In this document: positions 15,198 through 23,750 of the stretch, piece by piece
How the letters are laid out: each line of letters opens with the position of its first letter
How positions within the stretch are numbered: position 1 is the stretch's first letter
NCBI RefSeq assembly: GCF_002858925.1
Contig: NZ_PJRS01000039.1
Location: 34,771 to 98,770 of the forward strand
DNA: 64,000 nt
DNA from: Caulobacter zeae
Lineage (GTDB): Bacteria; Pseudomonadota; Alphaproteobacteria; Caulobacterales; Caulobacteraceae
Reading direction: 5' to 3'
Notes under the pieces: model-generated
The model's database searches: none
The model's input: the letters and a program-made list of their open reading frames with translations, nothing else
What the model was told of the DNA's origin: nothing
Translations under genes and position numbers: made by a program

Positions 15198-15481
15198 TTG
15201 AACGCCACCGGCTTACGCGCCCCGTGCCGGACGCCAAGTGTGAGAATGCCCCGCTCGCGGATGCGGTAGAGGACGATGCAGGGTGGAACAGTCACGCCCC
15301 GGACACCGGGTCCGTAGGACGGCTTCAGGCCGTATTCCTCAGGCGCGTTCGCCAGGCTGTGGCAGCGTTGGATGAGGTGATCGACAAAGCCGGCCGCCGC
15401 CTTCGGCTTGTCAGCCGCGATATCGTTACCGATCGCGCTGATGTCCTTCACGGCCGACGCGCTCAGGCGAACCGGCTTCAA
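15194..15481 (-). CDS. RelE/ParE-family toxin
   Basis: The 95-residue basic protein fits the ParE/RelE fold: RLSASAVKDISAIGNDIAAD at the N-terminus, a helical LIQRCHSLANAPEEYG, then VTVPPCIVLYRIRERGILTL and VRHGARKP at the end. ParE toxins poison DNA gyrase and RelE toxins cleave mRNA on the ribosome; this sequence looks closer to ParE. The TTG start at 15481 overlaps the antitoxin stop (TTGA), and its own TGA overlaps the next ATG, so antitoxin, toxin and oxidoreductase are translationally linked. The 95-residue length is normal for ParE. Confidence 0.82.
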   Translation of the reverse strand: MKPVRLSASAVKDISAIGNDIAADKPKAAAGFVDHLIQRCHSLANAPEEYGLKPSYGPGVRGVTVPPCIVLYRIRERGILTLGVRHGARKPVAFK

Positions 15482-15789
15482 GCCTGATCGTCCTGGGCGT
15501 CCGCCATATCCTCGTATCTGGTCTTCAGGGCGTGCAGAAACTCGAAGGCGTCCACCTCACCGGCGCCCGTGGCCGGATCGGCCTCGATCCCTTCGGCAAG
15601 AGCCTGAAAGGCCGCCTCGCCGCCGAGCAGCTCGACGGCGCGGAAATGTTCGAGTTCGAGCAGCGCGGCCACGACGGCTTCATCGAGCGAGGCGAACTCC
15701 CCGCTCTCGACCCGCGCGTTCAGATCCTCGACGGCGCTGGCCGGAAGATTGACCGAAACCATCGAAGCGCTGCGAACCGGCTTGTTCAT
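15478..15789 (-). CDS. ParD-like antitoxin
   Basis: The protein of about 103 residues reads SVNLPASAVEDLNARVESGE then FASLDEAVVAALLELEHF, which matches the ribbon-helix-helix of ParD/CopG antitoxins. It is followed by an acidic C-terminal tail (EADPATGAGEVDAFEFL, then EDMADAQDDQA) that would wrap the toxin. The antitoxin probably represses the operon with the toxin as co-repressor. The start is uncertain: ATG 15789 is used here, ATG 15762 or 15825 are possible and none has a good ribosome-binding site. The stop overlaps the toxin start by 3 nt. Confidence 0.75.
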   Translation of the reverse strand: MNKPVRSASMVSVNLPASAVEDLNARVESGEFASLDEAVVAALLELEHFRAVELLGGEAAFQALAEGIEADPATGAGEVDAFEFLHALKTRYEDMADAQDDQA

Positions 15790-15904
15790 GGCTGGAAGCC
15801 TAGCACGAACCTCCTTGTCCGCCATGGCTCATGGCGCGCCCGACGCTCGCGCCTACATTGCGAGCTCCACCAAACTTGACCATAAGCGGAGAAGGAGATT
15901 TTCC

Positions 15905-16717
15905 ATGACCGCACGCCTTCTCGCCCTGGCCCTGAGCCTCGCCGCCGCCGGACCAGCGCTCGCCGATCCCGCGCCGCCCGCGCGCGAATTGACCGAGGGC
16001 GTCATCTGGCAGAGCAAGCCGGGCCCCATGGACCTCGATCGCTATTATCCGGAAGAGGCCCGCCGCAGGAATCTCTCCGGCTGGGCGTTGATGCGCTGCC
16101 GGGTGACGCCCGAGGGCAGGATGGAGGCCTGCCGCGCGCCGGCCTCGTCGCCCGAGGGCGTCCATTTCGACGACATGGCCCTGAAGCTGGCTCCGAAGTT
16201 CCGCATGGCGCCGGCCACGGCGGACGGCGCGCCGGTGGGCGGGGCGATGATCACTATTCCGATCACCCTCGTCGGCGGCCCCGACGGCGGAAAGCCGGCG
16301 CCGGTCAGCTTCCAGCCGGGCCGCGCCGCCGCGGCCCTGATCCCGGCCAAGGACGGCTCGATTTCCTGCCCGCGGCCCGACAACGCCGACCAGCAGTGCC
16401 GGCTGCACGCGATCACCTGGGAAGCTTCGCCGCCACCCCACATCGCCGGCCCGCTGATCGCGGCCCTGGGCCCCGTCAACGGCATGGCCAACCTCGAATG
16501 CACGGCCCGCGACGGCGCCTTGACCGACTGCGGGGCCAGCGGTCCCGAGCTGTCTGCGGCGGCGCGCGAGGCGATGCTGGCCCTGGCTTCCCAATTGAAG
16601 CCGCCGAAACGCACAGCCAACGGCGCGCCCACCGAGGGCCAGCGCATCTTCGCCGTGTTCGACTGGACCGCGCTCAGCCGGATCTATGGCGCGGTTTACG
16701 GCGGCAAGGACCGATAG
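15905..16717 (+). CDS. Exported TonB-C-terminal-domain-like protein
   Basis: The 270-residue protein has a signal peptide (TARLLALALSLAAAGPALA). Residues about 45-125 (YYPEEARRRNLSGWALMRCR then VTPEGRMEACR) resemble the TonB C-terminal fold, in which Y-P-x-x-A-x-x-x-x-x-x-G is the marker. A second, more divergent copy may occupy about 175-260 (NGMANLECTARDGALTDCGA). No N-terminal membrane anchor or proline-rich spanner remains after cleavage, so it is probably not an energy transducer. Function unknown. Start: ATG 15905 after GGAGAAGGAG. It converges on the ferredoxin oxidoreductase gene with a shared hairpin. Confidence 0.7.
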   Translation: MTARLLALALSLAAAGPALADPAPPARELTEGVIWQSKPGPMDLDRYYPEEARRRNLSGWALMRCRVTPEGRMEACRAPASSPEGVHFDDMALKLAPKFRMAPATADGAPVGGAMITIPITLVGGPDGGKPAPVSFQPGRAAAALIPAKDGSISCPRPDNADQQCRLHAITWEASPPPHIAGPLIAALGPVNGMANLECTARDGALTDCGASGPELSAAAREAMLALASQLKPPKRTANGAPTEGQRIFAVFDWTALSRIYGAVYGGKDR

Positions 16718-16737
16718 GGAGGGCCTTTAGCCCTCCC
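16717..16737. terminator. Bidirectional hairpin between convergent genes
   Basis: GGGAGGGC-CTTTA-GCCCTCCC has an 8-bp stem. It overlaps the last base of the upstream stop codon, and its loop contains the stop of the minus-strand gene. No long T run exists on either side, so efficiency is unclear. Confidence 0.55.
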
Positions 16738-19700
16738 ACTGCCCCCACAGCTTGGCCGCGGTCGCCTTGGCCTTATCGACCGCAGCTTCCTTGACATGAC
16801 CATAGCCGCGGATCTCGGACGGAACCTGGGCCAGCTTGAGCGCCAGCGCCTTGTTCTCGGCCCGCAGGCCCGCGCCCAGACGGTCCAGCGTGACCTCGTA
16901 ATCGGCGATCAGGCCGCGCTCCATCCTGCGCTCCTCGGTCTTGCCGAAGATGTCGAAGGCCCCGCCGCGCAGGCCCTTCATCCGGGCGATAGCCGGGAAG
17001 GCCAGGTCCAGCATCCAGCCGCCGAAGGCGATCTTCCGCGGCTTGCCGTCCTTGCCCTTGGGCGCGATCAGCGGCGGCGACAGCCAGACCTTGGCCTTGC
17101 CGCCCTTGAAGGTTCCCGCCAGCTCCTTGGCGAAACGGCCGTCGGTATAGAGCCTCGCGACCTCGTACTCGTCCTTGTAGGCCATCAGCCTGTAGAGGTT
17201 GGTCGCCGCCGCGCGGGTCAGGAGCAGCTCAACCCCCTCGCCCACCACCGCGACCTCGGCATGGCGAACCTTGGCGATGCGCTCGGCGTAGCGGGCGGCG
17301 TAGTGGGCGTCCTGGTAGGCGACCAGGTCTTCCACCCGGCGGGCGATCAGGGCGTCCAGCGGCTCGGTCTCGGGCGTGACGACCGCCACCGGCTTGTCGC
17401 CGGCCGCGGCCGGGTCGAAGGCGATCTGGCGGCCCAGCTCGAAGGCCTGCAGGTTGGCCTCGGCGTCCACTCCGTTCAGCTTGATGGCGCGATAGAGGGC
17501 GCGACTGGAGACCGGGATAACCCCGCGCTGCCAGGCGAAGCCGACCATGATCATGTTGGCGTAGATGGCGTCGCCGAAGCGGGCCTCGGCCAGGCGCTGG
17601 GCGGGGCAGGCGTCGAAGGCCTTGGTGGCGGCCTTGACCCGGCGGGCCATGGCGCCGCCGTCGAACTTCACGTCGCGGCTGGTGACGAAGTCGGCGGTGG
17701 GGGCGAAGTCGCTGTTGCCGAAGGCCATGGTGCGGTCCTTGGCGTAGAGGGCCAGGGCCTCGGGACTGGCGGCGACCAAGAGGTCGCAGGCGATCAGCAC
17801 GTCGGCGCTGGCGGCGGGCACGCGGCCGCCGACCACCGTCTCCTCGGTCTCGCCGATCTTGACGTGGCTGAACACCGAGCCGCCCTTCTGGGCCAGGCCT
17901 GTCATGTCCACCACGCTGCCGGCGCGGCCGTCGACGTGCGCAGCCATGGCCAGGATCGAGGCCACGGTGGTCACGCCGGTGCCGCCGACGCCGGTGAAGA
18001 TGATCCGACGCACGCCGTGGAACTCTTCGAAGGCCGGCAGCGGCGTGGAATCGGCCGACAGCGGCGCGGGCTTGGCCTCCTCGCCGGCCTTCTCGGCCCC
18101 TTCCAGGGTGACGAAGGACGGGCAGAAGCCCTCAAGGCACGAATAGTCCTGATTGCAGCTGGACTGGTTGATCTTGCGCTTGCGGCCAAAGGCGGTGTCG
18201 AGCGGTTCCACCGACACGCAGTTGGACTTCACCGAGCAGTCGCCGCAGCCCTCGCAGACCAGCGGGTTGATGAACACCTTCTGGGTCGCCTTGGCCATGG
18301 TCCCGCGCTTGCGGCGGCGGCGCTTCTCGGTGGCGCAGGTCTGGTCGTAGAGCAGCACCGTCGTCCCGGGGGTGTCGCGCAGCGCCTTCTGCACGGTCAT
18401 GAGCTCGGAGCGCGGGAAGACCTCGACGCCGGGGGCCAGATCGGTGACCCCGGCATAGCGTTCCAGCTCGTCGACGACGATGACCGTCTTGGTCACGCCC
18501 TCGCTGGCCAGCTGGCGGGTGATCTGGGCCGGGGTGAAGCCGCTCTCGGCGCGCTGGCCGCCGGTCATGGCCACGGCGTCGTTGAACAAGAGCTTGTAGG
18601 TGATGTTGGCCCCGGCCGCGACGGCGGCGCGGATGGCGAGGGAACCCGAGTGGTTGTAGGTGCCGTCGCCCAGGTTCTGGAAGACGTGCTTCTCGGTGGT
18701 GAAGGGCGCGGCGCCCACCCAGGTCAGGCCCTCGCCGCCCATGTGGGTGTTGAGGTCGGTCGAGGGATCGTTGAAGCCGGCCATGTAGTGGCAGCCGATG
18801 CCCGCCAGCGCCCGGCTGCCTTCCGGCAGCTTGGTCGAGGTGTTGTGCGGGCAGCCCGAACAGAAGAACGGCTTGCGCGCCTGGTCCGAGGCCAGGCTGA
18901 CGGCGGCGACGCCGGCGGCCGAGACGCGGTTCAGATAGGCCCGCGCGCGCTCCATATGCGGCCCGTCGGGCAGGCGGTCGTAGATGGCCAGGGCGATTTC
19001 GGCCACCGACAGCGAGCCCAGCTCCGACAACAGCGGATGGCCCTTCTCGTCGGTCTTGCCGATGATCCGCGGACGGGCCTGGGCCGGCAGGTCGTAGAGC
19101 GCGGCCCGGGCCTGGGGCTCGATCAGGGCGCGCTTGTGCTCGATCACCATCAGGGTCTCGAGGCCGGCGGCGAAGGCGCGCAGGCCGAGCGGCTCCAGCG
19201 GCCAGGGCATGCCCACCTTGTAGACCGAGACGCCCAGGTCGGCGGCTTCCTGCAGGCTCATGCCCATGGCCGAGAAGGCCTCGAGCACGTCCTTGTAGGC
19301 CTGGCCCTGGCAGACGATGCCCAGGCGGGCCTTGCCGACCTTCACATGCGAAGCGCCCAGCACCACGCGGTCGATCTGGTTGGCGCGGGCGAAGGCCAGG
19401 GCAGCGGGGATCTTGTGGAGGCGGAGACGGCGCTCCTTCTCCATCGGCTGATCCTTCAGCCGGATGCCAAGGCCGCCGGGCGGCATGGCGAATTCGGGAA
19501 TGACCGCCTGGTGGCGACCCAGCGAGACGTCGATCGTGACGCCGCTGTCCATGGTGTCGGCGAGAGCGATCAGGCCGGTCCACAGGCCCGAGAACCGCGA
19601 CATGGCGATACCCAGGATGCCGTAGTCCAGCACCTCCTGCACGTCGGCCGGCGACAGGACGGGGATCTCGAAGTCCTGAAAGGCGAACTCTGACTGCGAC

Positions 19701-20167
19701 GGCAGGGTCGAGCTTTTGCAGGCGTGGTCGTCGCCGGCCACGGCCAGGACGCCGCCGGTCGGGAACGTGCCGGCGAAGTTGGCGTGCTTGAAGACGTCGC
19801 CGGTGCGGTCGACGCCCGGCGCCTTGCCGTACCACATGCCATAGACGCCATCATGCGTAGCGCCGGGGAAGAGGTTGGCCTGCTGGCTGCCCCAGACCGC
19901 CGTGGCGGCGAGGTCTTCGTTCAGGCCTTCCTTGAAGACCACGTCGTGCGCATCGAGCAGCTTGCGGATGCGGGCGGCCTGCTGGTCGAGCCCCCCGAGC
20001 GGCGAGCCGCGATAGCCCGACATGAAGCCGGCTGTGTTCAGGCCGGCGAGTCGGTCCAGGCGCTTTCTATCGAGCAGCACACGGAGCAGCGCCTGCACGC
20101 CAGTGATGAAGGCGCGACCATCTTCGAGCACATATTTGTCGTCGAGCGTGACTTCCGAGTGCCGCAT
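16727..20167 (-). CDS. Indolepyruvate ferredoxin oxidoreductase, fused alpha/beta (aryl/branched 2-oxoacid oxidation)
   Basis: This 1146-residue single-chain enzyme decarboxylates arylpyruvates such as indolepyruvate to acyl-CoA and reduces ferredoxin, as in aromatic amino-acid breakdown. Residues 1-400 form the pyrimidine-binding domain (GYRGSPLGGLDQ). About 430-640 is the thiamine diphosphate domain (CSGCPHNTS then GIGCHYMAGF, and NLGDGTYNHSG). An Fe-S segment near 655-705 has CEGCGDCSVKSNC and SSCNQDYSCLEGFCPSF. The gamma-type domain starts near 735 (TGVGGTGVTTVASILAMAA), and the C-terminal 200 residues are a family-specific tail. Archaeal enzymes use separate IorA and IorB subunits; the long fused form is typical of aerobic proteobacteria. 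An Lrp/AsnC regulator is divergent, 142 bp away. Start: ATG 20167. Confidence 0.9.
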   Translation of the reverse strand: MRHSEVTLDDKYVLEDGRAFITGVQALLRVLLDRKRLDRLAGLNTAGFMSGYRGSPLGGLDQQAARIRKLLDAHDVVFKEGLNEDLAATAVWGSQQANLFPGATHDGVYGMWYGKAPGVDRTGDVFKHANFAGTFPTGGVLAVAGDDHACKSSTLPSQSEFAFQDFEIPVLSPADVQEVLDYGILGIAMSRFSGLWTGLIALADTMDSGVTIDVSLGRHQAVIPEFAMPPGGLGIRLKDQPMEKERRLRLHKIPAALAFARANQIDRVVLGASHVKVGKARLGIVCQGQAYKDVLEAFSAMGMSLQEAADLGVSVYKVGMPWPLEPLGLRAFAAGLETLMVIEHKRALIEPQARAALYDLPAQARPRIIGKTDEKGHPLLSELGSLSVAEIALAIYDRLPDGPHMERARAYLNRVSAAGVAAVSLASDQARKPFFCSGCPHNTSTKLPEGSRALAGIGCHYMAGFNDPSTDLNTHMGGEGLTWVGAAPFTTEKHVFQNLGDGTYNHSGSLAIRAAVAAGANITYKLLFNDAVAMTGGQRAESGFTPAQITRQLASEGVTKTVIVVDELERYAGVTDLAPGVEVFPRSELMTVQKALRDTPGTTVLLYDQTCATEKRRRRKRGTMAKATQKVFINPLVCEGCGDCSVKSNCVSVEPLDTAFGRKRKINQSSCNQDYSCLEGFCPSFVTLEGAEKAGEEAKPAPLSADSTPLPAFEEFHGVRRIIFTGVGGTGVTTVASILAMAAHVDGRAGSVVDMTGLAQKGGSVFSHVKIGETEETVVGGRVPAASADVLIACDLLVAASPEALALYAKDRTMAFGNSDFAPTADFVTSRDVKFDGGAMARRVKAATKAFDACPAQRLAEARFGDAIYANMIMVGFAWQRGVIPVSSRALYRAIKLNGVDAEANLQAFELGRQIAFDPAAAGDKPVAVVTPETEPLDALIARRVEDLVAYQDAHYAARYAERIAKVRHAEVAVVGEGVELLLTRAAATNLYRLMAYKDEYEVARLYTDGRFAKELAGTFKGGKAKVWLSPPLIAPKGKDGKPRKIAFGGWMLDLAFPAIARMKGLRGGAFDIFGKTEERRMERGLIADYEVTLDRLGAGLRAENKALALKLAQVPSEIRGYGHVKEAAVDKAKATAAKLWGQWEG

Positions 20168-20309
20168 GGCAAAAATTTTCCTCCCGGGTCTTTTCGCCCG
20201 TAAGGCAATATCTTATAGAAGCGCGGAAATTGTTTGCCCAAGGCGTGCCCGACTCAGGCGGGCTTTGCGCAAGATCGACGCGTCAAACACCCTCTGGGGG
20301 GAGGAATTC

Positions 20310-20807
20310 TTGTCCGAACAACTCGACGCCGTGGATGCCAAGATCCTGGATCTCATCCAACACGACGCCGGACTGTCCGTCGCCGAGATCGCCGAGCGAG
20401 TCGGGCTGTCCTCCAGCCCGTGCTGGCGGCGTATCAAGCGGCTGGAAGACGCCGGCGTCATCCAGCGCCGCGTGACCATCCTGGACCGCGAAAAGCTGGG
20501 CCTGGGCTTCGAGGTCTATTGCACCGTGAAGCTGTCGCTGCCGACCAAGGAAAACCTCGAGACCTTCGAGCACGCGGTCGCCAAGTGGGCCGAAGTGGTG
20601 CAGTGCGCCACCGTGACCGGCGCGGCCGACTACGAGATGCGCATCGTCACCCGCGACATGCACGCCTTCGACGAGTTCCTGCGCGACAAGATCCTGTCGC
20701 TGGGCCTGGTGTCGAACATCGAGAGCCGCATCGTCATCCGCGGCGTCAAGAACTCGACCGCCGTGCCGCTGGGCCTGGTCAGCCCCTACGTCAGCCCGCT
20801 GGGCTGA
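20310..20807 (+). CDS. Lrp/AsnC-family transcriptional regulator
   Basis: The 165-residue protein has the N-terminal winged HTH (LDAVDAKILDLIQHDAGLSV then AEIAERVGLSSSPCWRRIKR) and a C-terminal RAM ligand-binding domain with the GAADYEMRIVTRDMHAFDEF strand-turn. These proteins sense amino acids as octamers. Divergent orientation from the indolepyruvate oxidoreductase gene, 142 bp apart, makes that gene its likely target in response to aromatic or branched amino acids; this is inference. The TTG start at 20310 follows GGGGGGAGGAATTC. The reading frame is open upstream, but the family start motif begins here. Confidence 0.88.
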   Translation: MSEQLDAVDAKILDLIQHDAGLSVAEIAERVGLSSSPCWRRIKRLEDAGVIQRRVTILDREKLGLGFEVYCTVKLSLPTKENLETFEHAVAKWAEVVQCATVTGAADYEMRIVTRDMHAFDEFLRDKILSLGLVSNIESRIVIRGVKNSTAVPLGLVSPYVSPLG

Positions 20808-20933
20808 GGGGCGTTCGTTCGAGGGCGGTGGGGGCCGCCCTCGACGAGACCCCTTGCCCCCCCTTGCATCCGAAGACGGACCGTCCTCTCCTAGGCGCAA
20901 GGTCGAGCCACATCGACCGGGAGGACAAGCCCC

Positions 20934-21278
20934 ATGGGCCAGCACGCCGACCAAGCCGGCGAACACCGCGCCTCTAGCGAGGAGCGCTATCGCACCTTCG
21001 CCGACTTCTATCCCTTCTATCTCTCCGAACATCTCAACCGCACCAGCCGCCGGCTGCACGTCATCGGCACGGGGCTGGTGATCGTCAGCCTGGTGATGGG
21101 CTTCACGGTCAGCCCGTGGTTCTTCCTGCTCGCGCCGCTGATCGGCTATGGCTTCGCCTGGGTCGGCCACTTCGTGTTCGAGAAGAACCGCCCGGCCACC
21201 TTCACCTATCCGCTCTACAGCCTGATGGGCGATTTCCGGCTGTTCTTCGAGACCGTGGCGGGCCGCCGGCCCTGGTAG
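20934..21278 (+). CDS. Mpo1-like (DUF962) membrane dioxygenase family protein
   Basis: The 114-residue protein carries the DUF962 pattern: FADFYPFYLSEHLNRTSRRL, HVIGTGLVIVS, then GYGFAWVGHFVFEKNRPATF. In yeast Mpo1 the conserved His residues bind iron for alpha-oxidation of 2-hydroxy fatty acids; here H in SEHLN, RRLH and VGHF are candidates. Two hydrophobic segments (about 40-60 and 62-80) place it in the inner membrane. Start: ATG 20934. It is a single gene between the Lrp regulator and a bactofilin. Confidence 0.82.
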   Translation: MGQHADQAGEHRASSEERYRTFADFYPFYLSEHLNRTSRRLHVIGTGLVIVSLVMGFTVSPWFFLLAPLIGYGFAWVGHFVFEKNRPATFTYPLYSLMGDFRLFFETVAGRRPW

Positions 21279-21367
21279 CGGCAGAAAACTGAAACGGGGC
21301 TTTCCGATTGGCGCCGCGTTTGCTGGTCAAGCTGGCAAGCGACCTAATTCGAGAAAGCCGCCGCCTC

Positions 21368-21868
21368 ATGTTCCAGAAGAAGAAAGACGCCCCCGCCCCG
21401 CTGGCCCTGGAGCCGCTGGCGGCCGCTCCGACGCCCGCGCCGCTGGCCCAGGCCGCCGCGCCCGCGCCGCCGCCGCGTCCCAAGCCCGCCTCGCTGATCG
21501 CACAGGGCCTGACCATCCGCGGCGATGTCTCCGGCGATGGCGAACTGCACCTGGACTGCGTGGTCCAGGGCGACATCAAGGTGGGCAAGCTGGTCCTGGG
21601 CCCCAACGGCCGCGTGGAGGGCTCGATCGCCGCCCAGGCCGTCGAAATCCACGGCAAGGTGATCGGCGCCGTCGCGGCCCGCCAGGTGCGCCTCTACGGC
21701 ACAGCCAAGGTCGAGGGCGACATCGCCCACGAACAGCTGGCCATGGAGAGCGGCGCCGACTTCCAGGGCCGCAGCGTCAAGTTCACCCGCCCCGCGCCCC
21801 AGCCCGCCCCTGCCCCGGCCGCCCAGGCTCCGGTCGCGCCCGCGGCCTACGCGCCCGCCGTCGGCTGA
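21368..21868 (+). CDS. Bactofilin
   Basis: The protein of about 166 residues has a proline/alanine-rich head, then the bactofilin beta-helix (about 42-135): SLIAQGLTIRGDVSGDGELH, VVQGDIKVGKLVLGPNGRVE, IHGKVIGAVAARQVRLYGTA. It ends in an Ala/Pro tail. Bactofilins polymerise without nucleotides and, in Caulobacter, two paralogues (BacA and BacB) scaffold peptidoglycan synthesis near the stalk. I cannot tell which paralogue this is. The start is uncertain: ATG 21368 (FQKKKDAPAP) lacks a good ribosome-binding site, and TTG 21308 would add 20 residues. Confidence 0.85.
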   Translation: MFQKKKDAPAPLALEPLAAAPTPAPLAQAAAPAPPPRPKPASLIAQGLTIRGDVSGDGELHLDCVVQGDIKVGKLVLGPNGRVEGSIAAQAVEIHGKVIGAVAARQVRLYGTAKVEGDIAHEQLAMESGADFQGRSVKFTRPAPQPAPAPAAQAPVAPAAYAPAVG

Positions 21869-21950
21869 CCCTCTGGCAACCGGGCGGGAGGTCCGGGTAT
21901 TGTTCGGATCGAAGCGCCCGACCGCGCCGAGCTTTTCGGGACAGTAGCCG

Positions 21951-22463
21951 ATGACCACCGCCGCCCGCCTCGCCCTGCTCCTGGCCGTTCTCGCGGCGGC
22001 CGGCTGCTCGCGCAATGACGACAAGGCCGCCGCCCCGGCCGCCGTAGCGTCCTCGGCCAGGAGCGAGGCCGCGCCCGCGGCGGGCGGTCCGCCCAAGCCG
22101 CTGCGCGCCGGCCTCTGGAAGACCACCGCCAGCACGCCCAGCGGCGAGCAGAGCACCACCCAGTGCGTCACTGAGGGCCATGACCCCGCCGCCGAGGCCG
22201 CCAAGGCCGCGCCGTGCGGCCAGCCCCAGGTCACCCAGGTCATCGACGGTTTCACGCTGGAACTGACCTGCCGCAAGGACGCCATAACCTACAGCCTGGC
22301 CGGCGTGGTGAAGGGCGACTTCCAGACCCACACGACCACCGACCTTGAAATGAAGGTGCAGGCCTACGGCGCGTCCAAGACGATGCGGCTGCACAGCGAG
22401 AGCGTCTATGTCGGCCCCTGCGAGGTCAGGGATGAGCAAGCGCCGCCGCAGCCCAAGGAATAG
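21951..22463 (+). CDS. DUF3617-type lipoprotein
   Basis: The 170-residue protein begins with a lipoprotein signal ending AAGC (Cys19). After an Ala/Pro linker comes PLRAGLWKTTASTPSGEQST, the usual opening of DUF3617 proteins (G-x-W), with pairs of Cys (TQCVTEG, APCGQP, LTCRKD, GPCEVRD) that could form disulfides in the periplasm. DUF3617 proteins are of unknown function and common in Caulobacter and Sphingomonas. Start: ATG 21951. It is followed by an 18-bp dyad. Confidence 0.75.
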   Translation: MTTAARLALLLAVLAAAGCSRNDDKAAAPAAVASSARSEAAPAAGGPPKPLRAGLWKTTASTPSGEQSTTQCVTEGHDPAAEAAKAAPCGQPQVTQVIDGFTLELTCRKDAITYSLAGVVKGDFQTHTTTDLEMKVQAYGASKTMRLHSESVYVGPCEVRDEQAPPQPKE

Positions 22464-22489
22464 GCGCCGAGCCTAGCCAAAATACCTTA

Positions 22490-22507
22490 TGTGGCGCCCG
22501 CGCCACA
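22490..22507. repeat. 18-bp palindrome TGTGGCGC-CC-GCGCCACA
   Basis: Perfect 8-bp arms with a 2-bp centre, 27 bp after the DUF3617 stop and 99 bp before the next start. With such a small centre it is better suited to a protein-binding site than to a terminator loop. Confidence 0.4.
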
Positions 22508-22605
22508 AACGCCGAGCTTCGCGGAGAACGTCGCTTTTTTACAGGAACAGCAAGGCTTGTAGGTTCATTGTCTCTGCATGGGGGTTCCGTGAGTTCGAGG
22601 AGCCG

Positions 22606-22923
22606 ATGACGATGAGCGGTCCGCATCTGACCGTCGTGCCGGAAGAAACCGCCGGCGCTGAAGTCTACAACCTTACCCGTGGGCCGGAGACGACGGCCCA
22701 GCGCCTGCAACGCCTGCAACAAGAGGCCCGCCAGCTGGCCCGTGAAGAAGTCGAGGCCCTGGAACGGGACCTGCTCGCCCTGGGCGAACGGGCCCAGCAG
22801 ATCGCGCACGGGGGCGAGGCCTATGCCGTAGGCCTGCGGGAGATGGCCTCGCGGCTGTCGTCCGAGCTGCCTCAGAAGGCCCAGTCGCTGCGCGCCATCC
22901 TGGAACGCACAGCACGCGACTGA
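22606..22923 (+). CDS. Hypothetical coiled-coil protein
   Basis: The 105-residue protein has a short head (TMSGPHLTVVPEE), then continuous heptad-like helix from about 30 to 75 (AQRLQRLQQEARQLAREEVE, then ALERDLLALGERAQQIA) and a second helix to the end. It is cytoplasmic and highly charged. No family is recognised. Start: ATG 22606, 5 nt after GAGG; ATG 22612 is equally possible. A stable 10-bp hairpin follows the stop. Confidence 0.6.
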   Translation: MTMSGPHLTVVPEETAGAEVYNLTRGPETTAQRLQRLQQEARQLAREEVEALERDLLALGERAQQIAHGGEAYAVGLREMASRLSSELPQKAQSLRAILERTARD

Positions 22924-22935
22924 TCCACAAAGCAA

Positions 22936-22964
22936 ACGGCCCGGAAGCCAAGCCTCCGGGCCGT
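22936..22964. terminator. Hairpin terminator between convergent genes
   Basis: ACGGCCCGGA and TCCGGGCCGT form a perfect 10-bp stem with a 9-nt loop, 13 bp after the stop of the plus-strand gene. It lacks a T run on either side. Confidence 0.6.
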
Positions 22965-23054
22965 CGAATTCTCGATGCTTGCCGACGCATTTTCTAGCGA
23001 CGAACCGGCATCCGCTTCGTTTGAAAATGCTTCGATGCCTGATCGCAGCGGGCC

Positions 23055-23624
23055 TTACAGGCCCGGCAGCTTGATCTTGCCCTGCTTGTCGCGGGTGATG
23101 ACGATCGCGCCGCCGCCCGTGAGGGTCTTCAGGCGCTCTTCCTCGGCGGCCGCGTCGACCGGCACCGGAGCCGTGGCGCCGGCCTCGGCCGCCGTGACCG
23201 CGCCGGCGGTCTTGTCGTCCTTGCGCCAGAACATGACCTTCTTGGCGAAGCTCTCGTCCTTGTGCGCCAGGTCGCCGTTCTCGTCGTCGACGACGAAGCG
23301 GATCAGCGGGTCGGCCTTGTCGACGCCGGCCTTGGAGACCAGCAGCTTTTCACCGTCGGTGCGGTTGGCGGCCAGGCTCTGGCCCAGCAGGGCCTGACGC
23401 GCGGCGCTTTCCGGCTGCAGTTCCTGCGGACGCGGCTCGCCAGGCGCCGGCGGGCGCAGGCTGTAGTCCGGCGGAACGACGAGCGGAGCCTTGGTGACGA
23501 CGCGGAACTCGTCGGGGACCACCTTGCTCATGCCCAGGGCCTTCGAGGCCGACTGGCAGCCGGCCAGACCGGTGGCGGCCACGGCGGCCAGCACGCTCAG
23601 GGTCGCAACCCGGTTGAACTTCAT
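23055..23624 (-). CDS. DUF3035 lipoprotein, BamF-like
   Basis: The 189-residue protein has a lipoprotein signal ending LAGC (Cys23). The conserved head is VVPDEFRVVTKAPLVVPPDY then SLRPPAPGEPRP, the DUF3035 signature, related to a motif of BamC. In Caulobacter a lipoprotein of this kind, BamF, was reported as a subunit of the outer-membrane beta-barrel assembly complex; this gene is its likely counterpart, by motif rather than alignment. The rest is Ala/Glu-rich. It lies just upstream of lspA, the lipoprotein signal peptidase gene, on the same strand: lspA, ileS and this gene all read leftward. Confidence 0.7.
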   Translation of the reverse strand: MKFNRVATLSVLAAVAATGLAGCQSASKALGMSKVVPDEFRVVTKAPLVVPPDYSLRPPAPGEPRPQELQPESAARQALLGQSLAANRTDGEKLLVSKAGVDKADPLIRFVVDDENGDLAHKDESFAKKVMFWRKDDKTAGAVTAAEAGATAPVPVDAAAEEERLKTLTGGGAIVITRDKQGKIKLPGL

Positions 23625-23750
23625 GAACCCATGCTCCAGCGGCCGCCCCCGGGGCCGAAAATCGGACGCCCTCGATACGACATCCGAAGGCGGGCGCCAA
23701 TGTCCTTCGAATTTGTGGCCTTGCTTGGGCGCTAAGCCCCGGTTTGGCCC

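Noticed and set aside
16796..19693. A 965-codon open frame on the plus strand opposite the ferredoxin oxidoreductase gene
   Set aside because: Its protein is low-complexity Gly/Ala/Arg/His-rich and it is the antisense shadow of a well-supported enzyme in GC-rich DNA.
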